A program made the translations under genes and the position numbers. Below the pieces are notes generated by a model. The model ran no database searches. It had not been told where the DNA came from and was given only the letters and a program-made list of their open reading frames with translations. From contig NZ_JACHLI010000037.1 in NCBI RefSeq assembly GCF_014204515.1, positions 1 through 64,000 on the forward strand: a stretch of 64,000 nt of DNA, in the 5' to 3' direction. The DNA comes from Pseudomonas nitroreducens (GTDB taxonomy: Bacteria; Pseudomonadota; Gammaproteobacteria; Pseudomonadales; Pseudomonadaceae). Positions within the stretch are counted from its first letter, which is position 1, and each line of letters starts with the position of its first letter. This document shows positions 41,282-50,306 of the stretch, piece after piece.

Positions 41282-42853
41282 TCAGAGCTGCACCTTCGAG
41301 TAATCCTGGCGGCCGAACGGGCTGACCGAGTAACCCTTCACGTCCTTGCGGGTCAGCGCCGCGGCGGTCGGGTGCGCCAGCGGCAGCCACAGCGCCTGCT
41401 CGTGGATGATCTGCTGGGCCTGGTGGTACAGCTCGCTGCGCTTGGCCTGGTCAGCCACTGTCTTGCCCTGGCTGATCAGGCCGTCGAGCTTCGCGTCGCA
41501 GTAGCGCGCGAAGTTCAGCCCGGACTTGACGCTGGCGCAGGAGAATTGCGGGGTGAAGAAGTTGTCCGGGTCGCCGTTGTCGCCGGCCCAGCCCATGAAC
41601 AGCAGGTCGTGCTCGCCGGCCTTGGCACGGCGAATCAGCTCGCCCCACTCGATCACCTGGATCTGCGCGTCGATGCCGATCTTCTTCAGGTCGGCCTGGA
41701 GCATCTGCGCGCCGAGGGCCGGGTTGGGGTTGAGCAGGCTGCCGGAGGGACGGGTCCAGATGGTGGTCTTGAAGCCCTGCTTGCGACCGGTCTCGCCCAT
41801 CAGCTGCTGTGCCTTCTGCAGGTCGTAGGCGTAGCCGGGGATGTCCTTGGCGTAGCTCCAGGTATTGGGCGGATAGACGCCGTCAGCGGCGATGGCGGTG
41901 CCGTTGAACACCGCCTTGAGGTAGCTGGCCTTGTCGAATGCCAGGTTGATCGCCTGGCGGATTTTCGGGTCATCCAGCGGCGGGTGCTGGCTGTTGATGC
42001 CGACGAAGGCGGTCATGAAGGCCGGGGTCTGCTCGACCTTGAGGTCGGGGTTCTTCGTCGCTTCCTCGACATCCAGCGGTTTGGGCGACAGGGCGATCTG
42101 GCACTCGCCGCGCTTGAGCTTCTGCAGGCGCACGGCGGCGTCCGGGGTGATGGCGAAGATCAGGTTATCCACCGCCGGCTTGCCGCCGAAGTATTCGGCG
42201 TTGGCGCTGTAGCGCACCACGGCGTCCTTCTGGAAGCGCTTGAAGACGAAGGGGCCGGTGCCGATCGGCTGGGCGTTGAGTTTCTCCGGGGTGCCGGCCT
42301 TCATCAACTGGTCGGCGTACTCGGCGGAGTAGATGGAGGCGAAGCCCATGCTGAGCATCGACAGGAAGGTTGCATCGGGGTGGTTGAGGGTGAAGCGCAC
42401 GTGCTGCGCGTCGACCTTCTCCACCGCCTTGACCAGGCTCGGCAGCTGCATCGACTGCGCGTGGGGGAAGCCGCTCTGCGCCACCTTGTGCCAGGGCTGC
42501 GCCGGGTCGAGCATGCGCTGGAAGCTGAACACCACGTCGTCGGCAGCGAGCGCGCGGCTCGGCTTGAAGTAGTCGGTGTGGTGGAAGGCCACGCCGTTGC
42601 GCAACTGGAAGTCATAGGTCAGGCCGTCATCGGCGACCTTCCAGCTCTCGGCCAGGCTCGGCACCACTTCGCCGCGCGATGCGTCGAAGTCCACCAGGCG
42701 GTTCATCAGCACGTCGGCCGAAGCATTGGTGGTGGTCAGCGAGTTGTACTGGACCACGTCGAAGCCTTCGGGGCTGGCTTCGGTGCACACGCTCAGCGAG
42801 GCGGCGCTGGCGAAGGCCGGGGAAAGCAGGAGGGCGAGAAGGGCAAGACGCAT
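41282..42853 (-). CDS. Peptide ABC transporter substrate-binding protein
   Basis: 523-residue periplasmic binding protein of the DppA/OppA family (SBP_bac_5). The signal peptide is MRLALLALLLSPAFASA, with mature ASLSVCTEASPEGFD. Family-typical blocks include LRNGVAFHHTDYFKPSRALAADDVVFSF (in parts), IGTGPFVFKRF and PPNTWSYAKDIPGYAYD. No permease or ATPase is adjacent, so it must work with a Dpp/Opp system elsewhere. ATG at 42853 follows CGGAG. The upstream in-frame ATG at 42886 would spoil the signal peptide. Confidence 0.93.
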   Translation of the reverse strand: MRLALLALLLSPAFASAASLSVCTEASPEGFDVVQYNSLTTTNASADVLMNRLVDFDASRGEVVPSLAESWKVADDGLTYDFQLRNGVAFHHTDYFKPSRALAADDVVFSFQRMLDPAQPWHKVAQSGFPHAQSMQLPSLVKAVEKVDAQHVRFTLNHPDATFLSMLSMGFASIYSAEYADQLMKAGTPEKLNAQPIGTGPFVFKRFQKDAVVRYSANAEYFGGKPAVDNLIFAITPDAAVRLQKLKRGECQIALSPKPLDVEEATKNPDLKVEQTPAFMTAFVGINSQHPPLDDPKIRQAINLAFDKASYLKAVFNGTAIAADGVYPPNTWSYAKDIPGYAYDLQKAQQLMGETGRKQGFKTTIWTRPSGSLLNPNPALGAQMLQADLKKIGIDAQIQVIEWGELIRRAKAGEHDLLFMGWAGDNGDPDNFFTPQFSCASVKSGLNFARYCDAKLDGLISQGKTVADQAKRSELYHQAQQIIHEQALWLPLAHPTAAALTRKDVKGYSVSPFGRQDYSKVQL

Positions 42854-43218
42854 GACGGACTCCGTGTGAACTGGCAAGATGCCCATCCGCGAGGCTGGGC
42901 GGGGTCATGCAAGGCTGTTGGCAGCCTCGAAGGAGCTACCCTAGACCAAGCCGCCGCCCGTCACAACGATCACAGGCGACGAACGGCACCGGCGCCGCGG
43001 CCCGCGGGGGCTGGCATCGGCTTTTTCGACTCATGCTTTCCCTTGCAGCTTGAAGTGACTTTCTGATATAAAGCTGCGCTCTTTTCTGGGGCCCTGCCTG
43101 ATCCTGCGACCCGATCGCGGCGAAGCGGCAGTTAAGACCCCGGTTAAACTGAGAATCCTATTGAGTTAAGCAGCCAACCCATGCCGGGTTTGGCATGTGG
43201 TTTACAGAGGGCTGAGCC
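42854..43218. other. Divergent intergenic region: peptide-binding protein gene / rpmB
   Basis: 365 bases with no supported gene. The first part is GC-rich. The second part holds a strong sigma-70 promoter for rpmBG and a ~145-base leader before rpmB, long enough to carry regulatory structure, though I see no known riboswitch. Confidence 0.6.
43043..43072 (+). promoter_or_regulatory. Promoter of rpmB-rpmG
   Basis: TTGCAG (43043-43048), an 18-base spacer and TATAAA (43067-43072). Both boxes are close to consensus, fitting a strong ribosomal-protein promoter. Confidence 0.75.
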
Positions 43219-43455
43219 ATGTCGAGAGTTTGCCAAGTGACCGGTAAGGGTCCGGTTACCGGGAACAACATTTCCCACGCACACAACAAAACCCGCCGCC
43301 GTTTCCTGCCGAACCTGCAGCACCACCGTTTCTGGGTTGAGGCCGAGAAGCGCTTCGTGCGTCTGCGCGTTTCCGCCAAAGGCATGCGTATCATCGACAA
43401 GCGTGGTATCGAGGCCGTTCTGAACGACCTGCGCGCCCGCGGCGAAAAATTCTAA
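43219..43455 (+). CDS. rpmB: 50S ribosomal protein L28
   Basis: 78-residue L28: MSRVCQVTGKGPVTGNNISH is the diagnostic start (CxxTGK.P.xGNxxSH), then RRRFLPNLQ and RVSAKGMRIIDKRGI. It is followed by rpmG after 10 bases in the common rpmB-rpmG operon. Confidence 0.99.
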   Translation: MSRVCQVTGKGPVTGNNISHAHNKTRRRFLPNLQHHRFWVEAEKRFVRLRVSAKGMRIIDKRGIEAVLNDLRARGEKF

Positions 43456-43465
43456 GGAGCGAATC

Positions 43466-43621
43466 ATGCGTGAACTGATCCGTTTGGTGTCCAGCGCCGG
43501 TACCGGCCACTTCTACACCACCGACAAGAACAAGCGCACCAAGCCTGAGAAAATCGAGATCAAGAAATACGATCCGGTTGTTCGCAAGCACGTGATCTAC
43601 AAGGAAGCCAAGATCAAGTAA
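43466..43621 (+). CDS. rpmG: 50S ribosomal protein L33
   Basis: 51-residue L33: MRELIRLVSSAGTGHFYTT, then KNKRTKPEKIEIKKYDP and RKHVIYKEAKIK. AAGGAG lies 7 bases before the ATG. This is the Cys-free type (no zinc ribbon), as usual in gammaproteobacteria. A terminator follows after 22 bases. Confidence 0.99.
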   Translation: MRELIRLVSSAGTGHFYTTDKNKRTKPEKIEIKKYDPVVRKHVIYKEAKIK

Positions 43622-43643
43622 TTGATCTTCGCCCTTGTGAAGA

Positions 43644-43669
43644 AACCCGCCCCTCGTGGCGGGTTTTTT
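43644..43669 (+). terminator. rpmB-rpmG terminator
   Basis: AACCCGCC (43644-43651) pairs with GGCGGGTT (43658-43665), then T run to 43669. Confidence 0.92.
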
Positions 43670-43705
43670 CTTGCCTGCGATTTTCCCTTGCGAAGATCGC
43701 AGACG

Positions 43706-43735
43706 AAAAAAAGCCCGCCGAGCGGCGGGCTTTTT
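43706..43735. terminator. Second, bidirectional terminator (cupin gene end)
   Basis: AAGCCCGCCG (43711-43720) pairs with CGGCGGGCTT (43723-43732), with flanking A and T runs. It mainly ends the minus-strand cupin gene. Confidence 0.9.
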
Positions 43736-43748
43736 CATGTTCGGGGGC

Positions 43749-44111
43749 TCAGGCCTTCTGTTCGAAGATCACGTAGACCTTGCGGCAGGGCTCCAGGACT
43801 TCCCAGGTGCCGCTGAAGCCGGCCGGGATGACGAAGCGGTCGCCGACGCGCACGGTCTTGGCGCCGCCGTTGGCATCGCGGATCACCGACACGCCCTGGA
43901 GGATCTCGCAGTACTCGTGTTCGGTGTAGCTGACGTTCCAGTGGCCCGGCTCGCCTTCCCAGATGCCCACGTTGAACTGGCCGCAGTCGCTGGCGTAGTG
44001 GTTGCGCACGTTCTGCGCCGGGTCGCCCTTGATGATGCGCTCCGGGGCGGGGCGGTAGTGTTCGGGGGCGGTGGTGGCCTGGGCGAAATCGACGATCTGC
44101 TCGACGTTCAT
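43749..44111 (-). CDS. Cupin domain-containing protein
   Basis: 120-residue single-domain cupin (DUF861-type). Typical strands are FNVGIWEGEPGHWNVSYTEHEYCEILQG (motif 1, in parts, with H and E metal-type residues) and VRVGDRFVIPAGFSGTWEVLEPCRKVYVIFE (motif 2). Such proteins are related to the EutQ/ureidoglycine-type group; the function is unknown here. Divergent from the aldehyde dehydrogenase gene, so an association with amine catabolism is plausible but is inference. Confidence 0.88.
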   Translation of the reverse strand: MNVEQIVDFAQATTAPEHYRPAPERIIKGDPAQNVRNHYASDCGQFNVGIWEGEPGHWNVSYTEHEYCEILQGVSVIRDANGGAKTVRVGDRFVIPAGFSGTWEVLEPCRKVYVIFEQKA

Positions 44112-44411
44112 GGCGGTCTCGGTTCTTTAGAGTTGTTGGCGAGAGTGCGTGCGGGCACGCGCAGCGCTGTTGGATATTTACTCCGAAGCGGCTGTCGGAA
44201 AACCATCAGCCGACGAATCCGGGCAGTCTATGTTTAATAAAACGAACGTGACAAGGCCATTTGGCCACTTAGTGTAAAAAATATTGAAAATTGGCAGGCT
44301 CCGGTTTAGGGTGGCGAACAGCATGCGTTCGCTCCGCCTTGCGGAATTTTTGACAGCGCGCCCGCCGGGCGCCTGCATCTGATAAGTACATTAATAAGAG
44401 GACACGTTGTC
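44112..44411. other. Divergent control region: cupin gene / pauC
   Basis: 300 bases without a gene. It is AT-rich at 44230-44300 compared with its neighbours. It contains a dyad GGCC-ATTT-GGCC (44255-44266) near a probable promoter zone (GTGTAAAAAATATTG), a candidate operator site for a regulator such as PauR, though no match to a known PauR site was tested. Confidence 0.5.
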
Positions 44412-45905
44412 ATGGGTACCCTCACTCGCGCCGATTGGGAAGCTCGCGCCAAGGATCTGAAGATCGAAGGCCGCGCCTTCGTCAACGGTGAATACGTCGA
44501 CGCCATATCCGGCGCCACCTTCGATTGCCTCAGCCCTGTGGATGGCCGTTTCCTGGCCAAGGTCGCCAGCTGCGACCTGGCCGATGCCGAACGTGCCGTG
44601 CAGGTTGCCCGTGCCACCTTCGATTCCGGCGTGTGGTCGCGCATGGCTCCGGCCAAGCGCAAGAAGGTCATGATCCGCTTCTCCGAGCTGCTGCTGGAGA
44701 ACGCGCAGGAACTGGCCCTGCTGGAAACCCTCGACATGGGCAAGCCGATCAGCGACTCGCTGAACGTCGACGTTTCCGGTGCGGCCAACAGCCTGCGCTG
44801 GAGCGCCGAGGCCATTGACAAGATCTACGACGAAGTGGCCGCCACCCCGCACAACGAGCTGGGCCTGGTCACTCGCGAGCCGGTTGGCGTGGTTGCCGCC
44901 ATCGTGCCGTGGAACTTCCCCCTGCTGATGTCCTGCTGGAAGCTCGGCCCGGCGCTGACCACCGGTAACTCGGTGATCCTCAAGCCCTCCGAGAAGTCCC
45001 CGCTGACCGGCATCCGCGTTGCCCAGCTGGCCATCGAGGCCGGCATCCCGAAAGGCGTGTTCAACGTCCTGCCGGGCTTCGGTCACACCGTGGGCAAGGC
45101 CCTGGCCCTGCACATGGACGTCGACACCCTGGTGTTCACCGGTTCGACCAAGATCGCCAAGCAGCTGATGATCTACGCCGGCGAGTCGAACATGAAGCGC
45201 GTCTGGCTGGAAGCCGGCGGCAAGAGCCCGAACATCGTCTTCGCTGACGCCCCGGACCTGAAAGCCGCCGCCGAAGCCGCCGCCAGCGCCATCGCCTTCA
45301 ACCAGGGCGAAGTCTGCACCGCCGGCTCGCGCCTGCTGGTGGAGAAGTCGATCAAGGCCGAGTTCGTGCCGATGGTCGTCGAAGCCATCAAGGGCTGGAA
45401 GCCGGGCAACCCGCTGGACCCGGAAACCAACGTCGGTGCGCTGGTCGACACCACCCAGATGAACAACGTGCTCAGCTACATCCAGGCCGGCCACGACGAC
45501 GGTGCCAAGCTGGTCGCCGGCGGCAAGCGCACCCTGGAAGAGACTGGCGGCACCTACGTCGAGCCGACCATCTTCGACGGCGTGACCAACGCCATGCGCA
45601 TCGCCCGTGAAGAGATCTTCGGCCCGGTGCTGTCGGTCATCGAGTTCACCGATGCCGAAGAAGCTGTGCGCATCGCCAACGACACCCCGTACGGCCTGGC
45701 CGCTGCGGTGTGGACCAGCGACCTGTCCAAGGCCCACCTGACCGCCAAGGCGCTGCGCGCCGGCAGCGTGTGGGTGAACCAGTACGACGGCGGCGACATG
45801 ACCGCGCCGTTCGGTGGCTTCAAGCAGTCCGGCAACGGCCGCGACAAGTCGCTGCACGCGTTCGACAAGTACACCGAGCTGAAAGCTACCTGGATCAAGC
45901 TGTAA
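44412..45905 (+). CDS. pauC: Aldehyde dehydrogenase of polyamine/arginine catabolism (PauC/KauB type)
   Basis: 497-residue NAD(P)-dependent dehydrogenase. It oxidises gamma-glutamyl-gamma-aminobutyraldehyde in putrescine catabolism, and the P. aeruginosa homologue (KauB/PauC) also uses 4-guanidinobutyraldehyde. Catalytic C302 (NQGEVCTAGSR) and E267 (WLEAGGKSPN) are intact, and the Rossmann-type VPWNFPLLM and FTGSTKIAK segments are in place. The clustered FAD oxidase at 48847 and PauR at 57407 support this role. Confidence 0.93.
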   Translation: MGTLTRADWEARAKDLKIEGRAFVNGEYVDAISGATFDCLSPVDGRFLAKVASCDLADAERAVQVARATFDSGVWSRMAPAKRKKVMIRFSELLLENAQELALLETLDMGKPISDSLNVDVSGAANSLRWSAEAIDKIYDEVAATPHNELGLVTREPVGVVAAIVPWNFPLLMSCWKLGPALTTGNSVILKPSEKSPLTGIRVAQLAIEAGIPKGVFNVLPGFGHTVGKALALHMDVDTLVFTGSTKIAKQLMIYAGESNMKRVWLEAGGKSPNIVFADAPDLKAAAEAAASAIAFNQGEVCTAGSRLLVEKSIKAEFVPMVVEAIKGWKPGNPLDPETNVGALVDTTQMNNVLSYIQAGHDDGAKLVAGGKRTLEETGGTYVEPTIFDGVTNAMRIAREEIFGPVLSVIEFTDAEEAVRIANDTPYGLAAAVWTSDLSKAHLTAKALRAGSVWVNQYDGGDMTAPFGGFKQSGNGRDKSLHAFDKYTELKATWIKL

Positions 45906-46056
45906 TCCATAGCTGAAGCAGGTCGGCCCTGAGCCTGGGGCCGGCTCTGACACAGAGCCACACCCGCGGCCGGGTTTCCCTCAGGGAAGCCCGGCCGCTG
46001 TGCTTTGCGCATCGGGCACCCGCGCGCCCGACGTGCGCTCCGACAGGAGAACAACA

Positions 46057-47226
46057 ATGCGTTGGGGACCGTATTTCGCTGTCTGTGCCGCCGTGATCAG
46101 CATCGGCCTGGCCCTGGGCCTGACCATGCCGCTGGTTTCGCTGCGCCTGGAAGGCTGGGGCTACGGCACTTTTGCCATCGGCGTCATGGCTTCTACGCCG
46201 GCGGTGGGCGTGCTGCTGGGCGCGATGATTTCCGGGCGCCTCGCCGCGCGGGTCGGTACGCCGCGGCTGATGCGCCTGTGCCTGATTTCCGGGGCCTTTT
46301 CCGTCGGCCTGCTGGCGTTGCTGCAGAGCTACCCGATCTGGCTGTTCCTGCGCCTGCTGATCGGCGTGCAACTCACCGTGGTGTTCATCCTCGGCGAGAG
46401 CTGGATCAACCAGCTGGCCATCGAGAAATGGCGCGGTCGCCTGGTTGCCCTCTACGGCACCGGCTACGCGCTGAGCCAACTGTCCGGCCCGGTGCTGCTG
46501 ACCTTCATCGGCACCGCCGACAACCGTGGCTTCTGGATCAGCGTCTGCCTGCTGGTGGGCGGCTCGCTGTTGCTGCTGGGGCGTACCGGCGCGCCCAAGG
46601 TCGACCCGCACAGCGCCAATGGCCGTGGGCTGTTCGCCTTCTGCGGCCAGCTGCCGGCGATCGCCTGGGCCGTGGTGCTGTTCGCCGGCTTCGAAGCGAT
46701 GATCCTCACCCTGCTGCCGGTCTACGGCATCCAGCAGGGCTTCACCCAGTCCGTGGCGCTGGCGATGGTCAGCACCGTGGTGGTCGGCGATGCGCTGCTG
46801 CAACTGCCGATCGGCTGGCTGGCCGACCGCATCTCGCGGCAGACGCTGTTCAAGGGCTGCGGCATCGTTCTCTGCGCGAGCAGCCTGGCCATGCCCATGC
46901 TGCTGCATCACATCACCATCTGGCCGGTGCTGGTGCTGTTCGGCGCCAGTGCGGGCGGGTTGTTCACCCTGTCGCTGATCCTCATCGGCGAGCGCTACCG
47001 CGATGACGCACTGGTCCGCGCCAACTCGCACATCGCCCAGCTCTGGGGGATCGGCTGCCTGATCGGGCCGCTGGCCACCGGCGCGGCCAGCCAGTGGGTC
47101 AGCGGCCACGCCTTGCCGCTGGTGATGGCCCTGGGGGCGTTCGGCTTCGTGGTCCTGGTGAGCCTGCGCGGTCTGCCGCCGGTGATGCGCGCTACCGATG
47201 CGCAACTGCAGCAGGAGCGCTCCTAG
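46057..47226 (+). CDS. MFS transporter (YcaD-like)
   Basis: 389-residue major facilitator with 12 predicted helices. Loop motif GRLAARVGTPRLMRLC between TM2 and TM3 and the GWLADRISRQTLFKG repeat between TM8 and TM9 are typical. Substrate unknown. AGGAG precedes ATG at 46057; upstream in-frame codons look like leader. Its stop TAG overlaps, on the other strand, the stop of the converging phospholipase D-like gene in the palindrome CTAG. Confidence 0.92.
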   Translation: MRWGPYFAVCAAVISIGLALGLTMPLVSLRLEGWGYGTFAIGVMASTPAVGVLLGAMISGRLAARVGTPRLMRLCLISGAFSVGLLALLQSYPIWLFLRLLIGVQLTVVFILGESWINQLAIEKWRGRLVALYGTGYALSQLSGPVLLTFIGTADNRGFWISVCLLVGGSLLLLGRTGAPKVDPHSANGRGLFAFCGQLPAIAWAVVLFAGFEAMILTLLPVYGIQQGFTQSVALAMVSTVVVGDALLQLPIGWLADRISRQTLFKGCGIVLCASSLAMPMLLHHITIWPVLVLFGASAGGLFTLSLILIGERYRDDALVRANSHIAQLWGIGCLIGPLATGAASQWVSGHALPLVMALGAFGFVVLVSLRGLPPVMRATDAQLQQERS

Positions 47227-48776
47227 AGCATCTTCTCCAGGCCGATGGCGCCAGCGATCCAGGCGTTGAGCCGGCGCCAGACGTTGCCCGGCTCGCGCTC
47301 CAGCGCCACCAGCTTGCCGTTGCGCTCCTCGACCCAGACCAGCCTGGGCGGCTCGCTGCCCGGCTCGATCCGCACCTGGTAGCTGACGTTGGGCGCCATG
47401 CTCGCCAGCGCCAGGCGGCGCACCTGGTCGGCCAGCTCCGGGCTGTCGACGATGATGCCGACCTCGGTGTTCCACAGCACCGAGCGCGGATCGAAGTTCA
47501 GCGAGCCGACGAACACCTGGCGCTGGTCGAACACCGCCGCTTTGCTGTGCAGGCTGGCGCTGCTCGACCCGCGCACCATCCACGGTGCCCCGGACAGGCG
47601 CTGGTCCGGGTCGGCGCGCAGCTCGTAGAGCTTCACGCCGTGCTCCAGCAGCTCCAGGCGGTAGGGCGCGTATCCGGCGTGCACGGCGGGCACGTCGGTG
47701 GCTTCCAGCGAGTTGGTCAGCAGGCGCACGCTGACGCCACGGTCGGCGCGCTGGGTCAGGTAATCGACGCCGGTGCTGGTGGGCACGAAGTAGGCCGAGA
47801 CCAGGATCAGTTCCTTCGAGACACCGTCGAACAGCGGCTGCAGCTGGGTGCTGAGCAGTTGCTCACCCTTCGGGTCGCCCTGGTCGAGCACTTTCAGCGG
47901 CGTATCCCAGACTGCCTTGCCCGGCGCCCAGACCAGGTCATCCAGCCAGTTCTGCAGGTGCGGGCGATCGCTGTTGCGGTTCAGTCGGGCGATGTAGCTG
48001 GAGCTCTTCACCCGCTCCTTGGCCAGGTAGCGGTCCAGCTTGTGGCGCACGTTCTGCAGCTCGGCAAGGTCCGGTGCGCTCCACAGGTAGTCCTCGATGG
48101 GCCGGCTGATGCGACTGTTCCAGTACTGGTCGAAGCTCTGCCCCAGCGACTGCGCCACCGGGCCGACGCCCAGCAGGTCGAGGTCGCTGAAGTTCATCTC
48201 GGCCTTGGCGTCGAAGTACTCGTCGCCCAGGTTGCGGCCGCCGACGATGGCCACGCTGTTGTCCGCCAGCAGCAGCTTGTTGTGCATGCGCCGGTGTTGC
48301 TCGGACAGGTTGAGCAGGCGCCCCAGGTTGCGCGTGACGCCGGTGCTGCGGCCCAGGTGCAGCGGGTTGAACAGGCGCACCTGGATGTTCGGGTGGGCGG
48401 CCAGGGTGCCCAGTTCGTAGTCCCAGCCGTCGCTGCTGGTGTCGTCGATCAGCATGCGCACGCGCACGCCGCGGTCGGCGGCCTTGATCAGCTCACGGAT
48501 CAGCGCGCGCGTGGTGAGGCCGTCGTGGACGATGTAGTACTGCAGGTCGAGGCTGCGCTGGGCCTTGCGGATCAGCTCGGCGCGAGCGAGGAAGGCGTCG
48601 ACGCTGGAAGCCAGCAGGTGGTAGCCGGACTGGCCGGGATGGGCCGTGGCGCGCTGGTCGATATCGTCGGCCAGCGCGCTGCCCTGCACCGGCAGCACGT
48701 GCGACGGCTCGGGCGGCGGCGCACTGGCGCAACCACCCAGGGTCAGCAGGATCAGCAGCAGGAAGCGTGGCAACAA
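47223..48776 (-). CDS. Phospholipase D family lipoprotein
   Basis: About 517 residues, with two HKD motifs: HRRMHNKLLLADNSVAIVGGRN and SLHSKAAVFDQRQVFVGSLNFD, as in cardiolipin synthase-type phosphatidyltransferases. The N-terminus is hydrophobic and ends in lipobox LTLGGC, so it is probably a membrane-attached lipoprotein. No ATG is present at the 5' end: TTG at 48776 follows CCGGAG at good spacing, and TTG at 48794 is a second option. Activity (lipase or synthase) cannot be fixed. Confidence 0.85.
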   Translation of the reverse strand: MLPRFLLLILLTLGGCASAPPPEPSHVLPVQGSALADDIDQRATAHPGQSGYHLLASSVDAFLARAELIRKAQRSLDLQYYIVHDGLTTRALIRELIKAADRGVRVRMLIDDTSSDGWDYELGTLAAHPNIQVRLFNPLHLGRSTGVTRNLGRLLNLSEQHRRMHNKLLLADNSVAIVGGRNLGDEYFDAKAEMNFSDLDLLGVGPVAQSLGQSFDQYWNSRISRPIEDYLWSAPDLAELQNVRHKLDRYLAKERVKSSSYIARLNRNSDRPHLQNWLDDLVWAPGKAVWDTPLKVLDQGDPKGEQLLSTQLQPLFDGVSKELILVSAYFVPTSTGVDYLTQRADRGVSVRLLTNSLEATDVPAVHAGYAPYRLELLEHGVKLYELRADPDQRLSGAPWMVRGSSSASLHSKAAVFDQRQVFVGSLNFDPRSVLWNTEVGIIVDSPELADQVRRLALASMAPNVSYQVRIEPGSEPPRLVWVEERNGKLVALEREPGNVWRRLNAWIAGAIGLEKML

Positions 48777-48846
48777 CGCGAGTTTCTCCGGCAAGCGCGC
48801 CGGTGGCGGGCTGCCGGAGATTCTAGCCGCTCGTCGGTGGATAGGG

Positions 48847-50166
48847 TCAGCTCGCCAGCGCTTCCTTGAACCGGTACCAGGCCATGCCCAGCGCCAGCAG
48901 GGGCGAGCACAGCAGCTTGCCGCCGGGGAAGGTGATGTGCGGCACCCTGGCGAACAGCTCGAAGCCGCTGCCCTGCTGGCCGGCGATGGCCTCGGCGAGC
49001 AGCTTGCCGGCCAGGTGCGTGGCGTTCACCCCGTGGCCGGCGTAGGCCTGGGCGAAGTACACGTTGGGCTGGTCGGGCAGGCGGCCGATCTGCGGCAGGC
49101 GGTTGGCGCCGATGCCGATCATGCCGCCCCACTGGTAGTCGATGCGCAGGTTTTCCAGGTGCGGGAACACCTTGAGCATCTTCGGCCGCATGTAGGCGGC
49201 GATATCCGCCGGGTCGCGCCCGGAATAGTGGCAGGCGCCGCCGAATAGCAGGCGGTTGTCGGCGGAGAGGCGGTAGTAGTCCAGCGCCACGCGCTGGTCG
49301 CACACCGCCATGTTCTGCGGCAGCAGGGCGTGGGCCTGTTCGGCGGACAGCGGCTCGGTGGCGATCACGTAGCTGCCGGCGGGCAGCACCTTGCCGTCGA
49401 GGTAGTTGTTCAGGCCGTTCTGGTAGGCGTTGCAGGCGATCACCAGGGACTTGGCGCGGACGCTGCCCTTGGCGGTGCGCACGCGCACCTCGCTGCCGTA
49501 GTCGATGGCGGTGACGGCGGAGTTCTCGAACAGCTTCACGCCCAGGCTCTGCGCCGCGGCGGCTTCGCCGAGGGCGAGGTTGAGCGGGTGCAGGTGGCCC
49601 GAGCCCATGTCCACCATACCGCCGACGTAGAAGTCGGAGCCGACGATGCTGTGCATGTCCTCTTTGGGCACCAGGCGCAGCTCGTGGCGGTAGCCGAGGC
49701 TTTTCAGTTCGTCGAAGTCTTCCTGGAAGCCGGCGACATCGGAGGCCTTGTTGGCCAGGTCGCAGTAGCCCCAGGTCAGGTCGCAGTCGATGGCGTATTT
49801 TTCGACGCGCTGGCGGACGATCTCCACCGCTTCCAGGCCCATCAGCTTCATCGCGTGGACGCCATCGGCGCCGACCACCGGCTCGAACTGCTCCAGGCCG
49901 TGGCCGACGCCGCGGATCAGCTGGCCGCCGTTGCGCCCGCTGGCGCCCCAGCCGATCCGGTGGGCTTCCAGCAGGATCACCGAGAAACCGCGCTCGGCCA
50001 GTTCGATCGCCGTGTTCAACCCGGAGAAGCCACCACCGATGATGCACACGTCAGCCTGCTCCTCGCCGGCCAGGCACGGCACCTCGAGGCGGCGATTGGC
50101 GCTGGCGGCGTAATAGGAAGGGGCGTGCTGGTCGGTGTGCACCGGCTGGTGAACGCGGGCGTTCAT
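48847..50166 (-). CDS. pauB: FAD-dependent oxidoreductase (gamma-glutamylputrescine oxidase-like, PauB type)
   Basis: 439-residue amine-oxidising flavoenzyme of the DAO superfamily. FAD motif CIIGGGFSGLNTAIELAERG begins near residue 36, followed by HRIGWGASGRNGGQLIRG, which matches PuuB/PauB enzymes; the C-terminus has GAGHGVNATHLAGKLLAE-like AYAGHGVNATHLAGKLLAE. It likely produces gamma-glutamyl-gamma-aminobutyraldehyde, the substrate of the aldehyde dehydrogenase at 44412. P. aeruginosa has several pauB copies; this position corresponds to pauB4. Confidence 0.9.
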   Translation of the reverse strand: MNARVHQPVHTDQHAPSYYAASANRRLEVPCLAGEEQADVCIIGGGFSGLNTAIELAERGFSVILLEAHRIGWGASGRNGGQLIRGVGHGLEQFEPVVGADGVHAMKLMGLEAVEIVRQRVEKYAIDCDLTWGYCDLANKASDVAGFQEDFDELKSLGYRHELRLVPKEDMHSIVGSDFYVGGMVDMGSGHLHPLNLALGEAAAAQSLGVKLFENSAVTAIDYGSEVRVRTAKGSVRAKSLVIACNAYQNGLNNYLDGKVLPAGSYVIATEPLSAEQAHALLPQNMAVCDQRVALDYYRLSADNRLLFGGACHYSGRDPADIAAYMRPKMLKVFPHLENLRIDYQWGGMIGIGANRLPQIGRLPDQPNVYFAQAYAGHGVNATHLAGKLLAEAIAGQQGSGFELFARVPHITFPGGKLLCSPLLALGMAWYRFKEALAS

Positions 50167-50306
50167 GTGCGATATCCTGATTTTTATGTTGTTAAAATTT
50201 TACGCAGGATAAACGCCGACTTCCCGCCCAGCCAATAGCCGGGCGGCAAAAAGCGCCGGGAAGTCGTAAATAAATCTTCTGGACTGGCGGGCTTTGCCGC
50301 CGTGTT

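Noticed and set aside
44286..44310. Possible sigma-54 promoter (TTGGCAGGCTCCGGTTTA) before pauC
   Set aside because: The -24 like GG is present, but the -12 GC is missing at the required 10-base distance.
43749..45953. Long minus-strand open frames opposite the aldehyde dehydrogenase gene
   Set aside because: The dehydrogenase has all catalytic residues on the plus strand; the minus frames show only the His/Gln-rich shadow composition.
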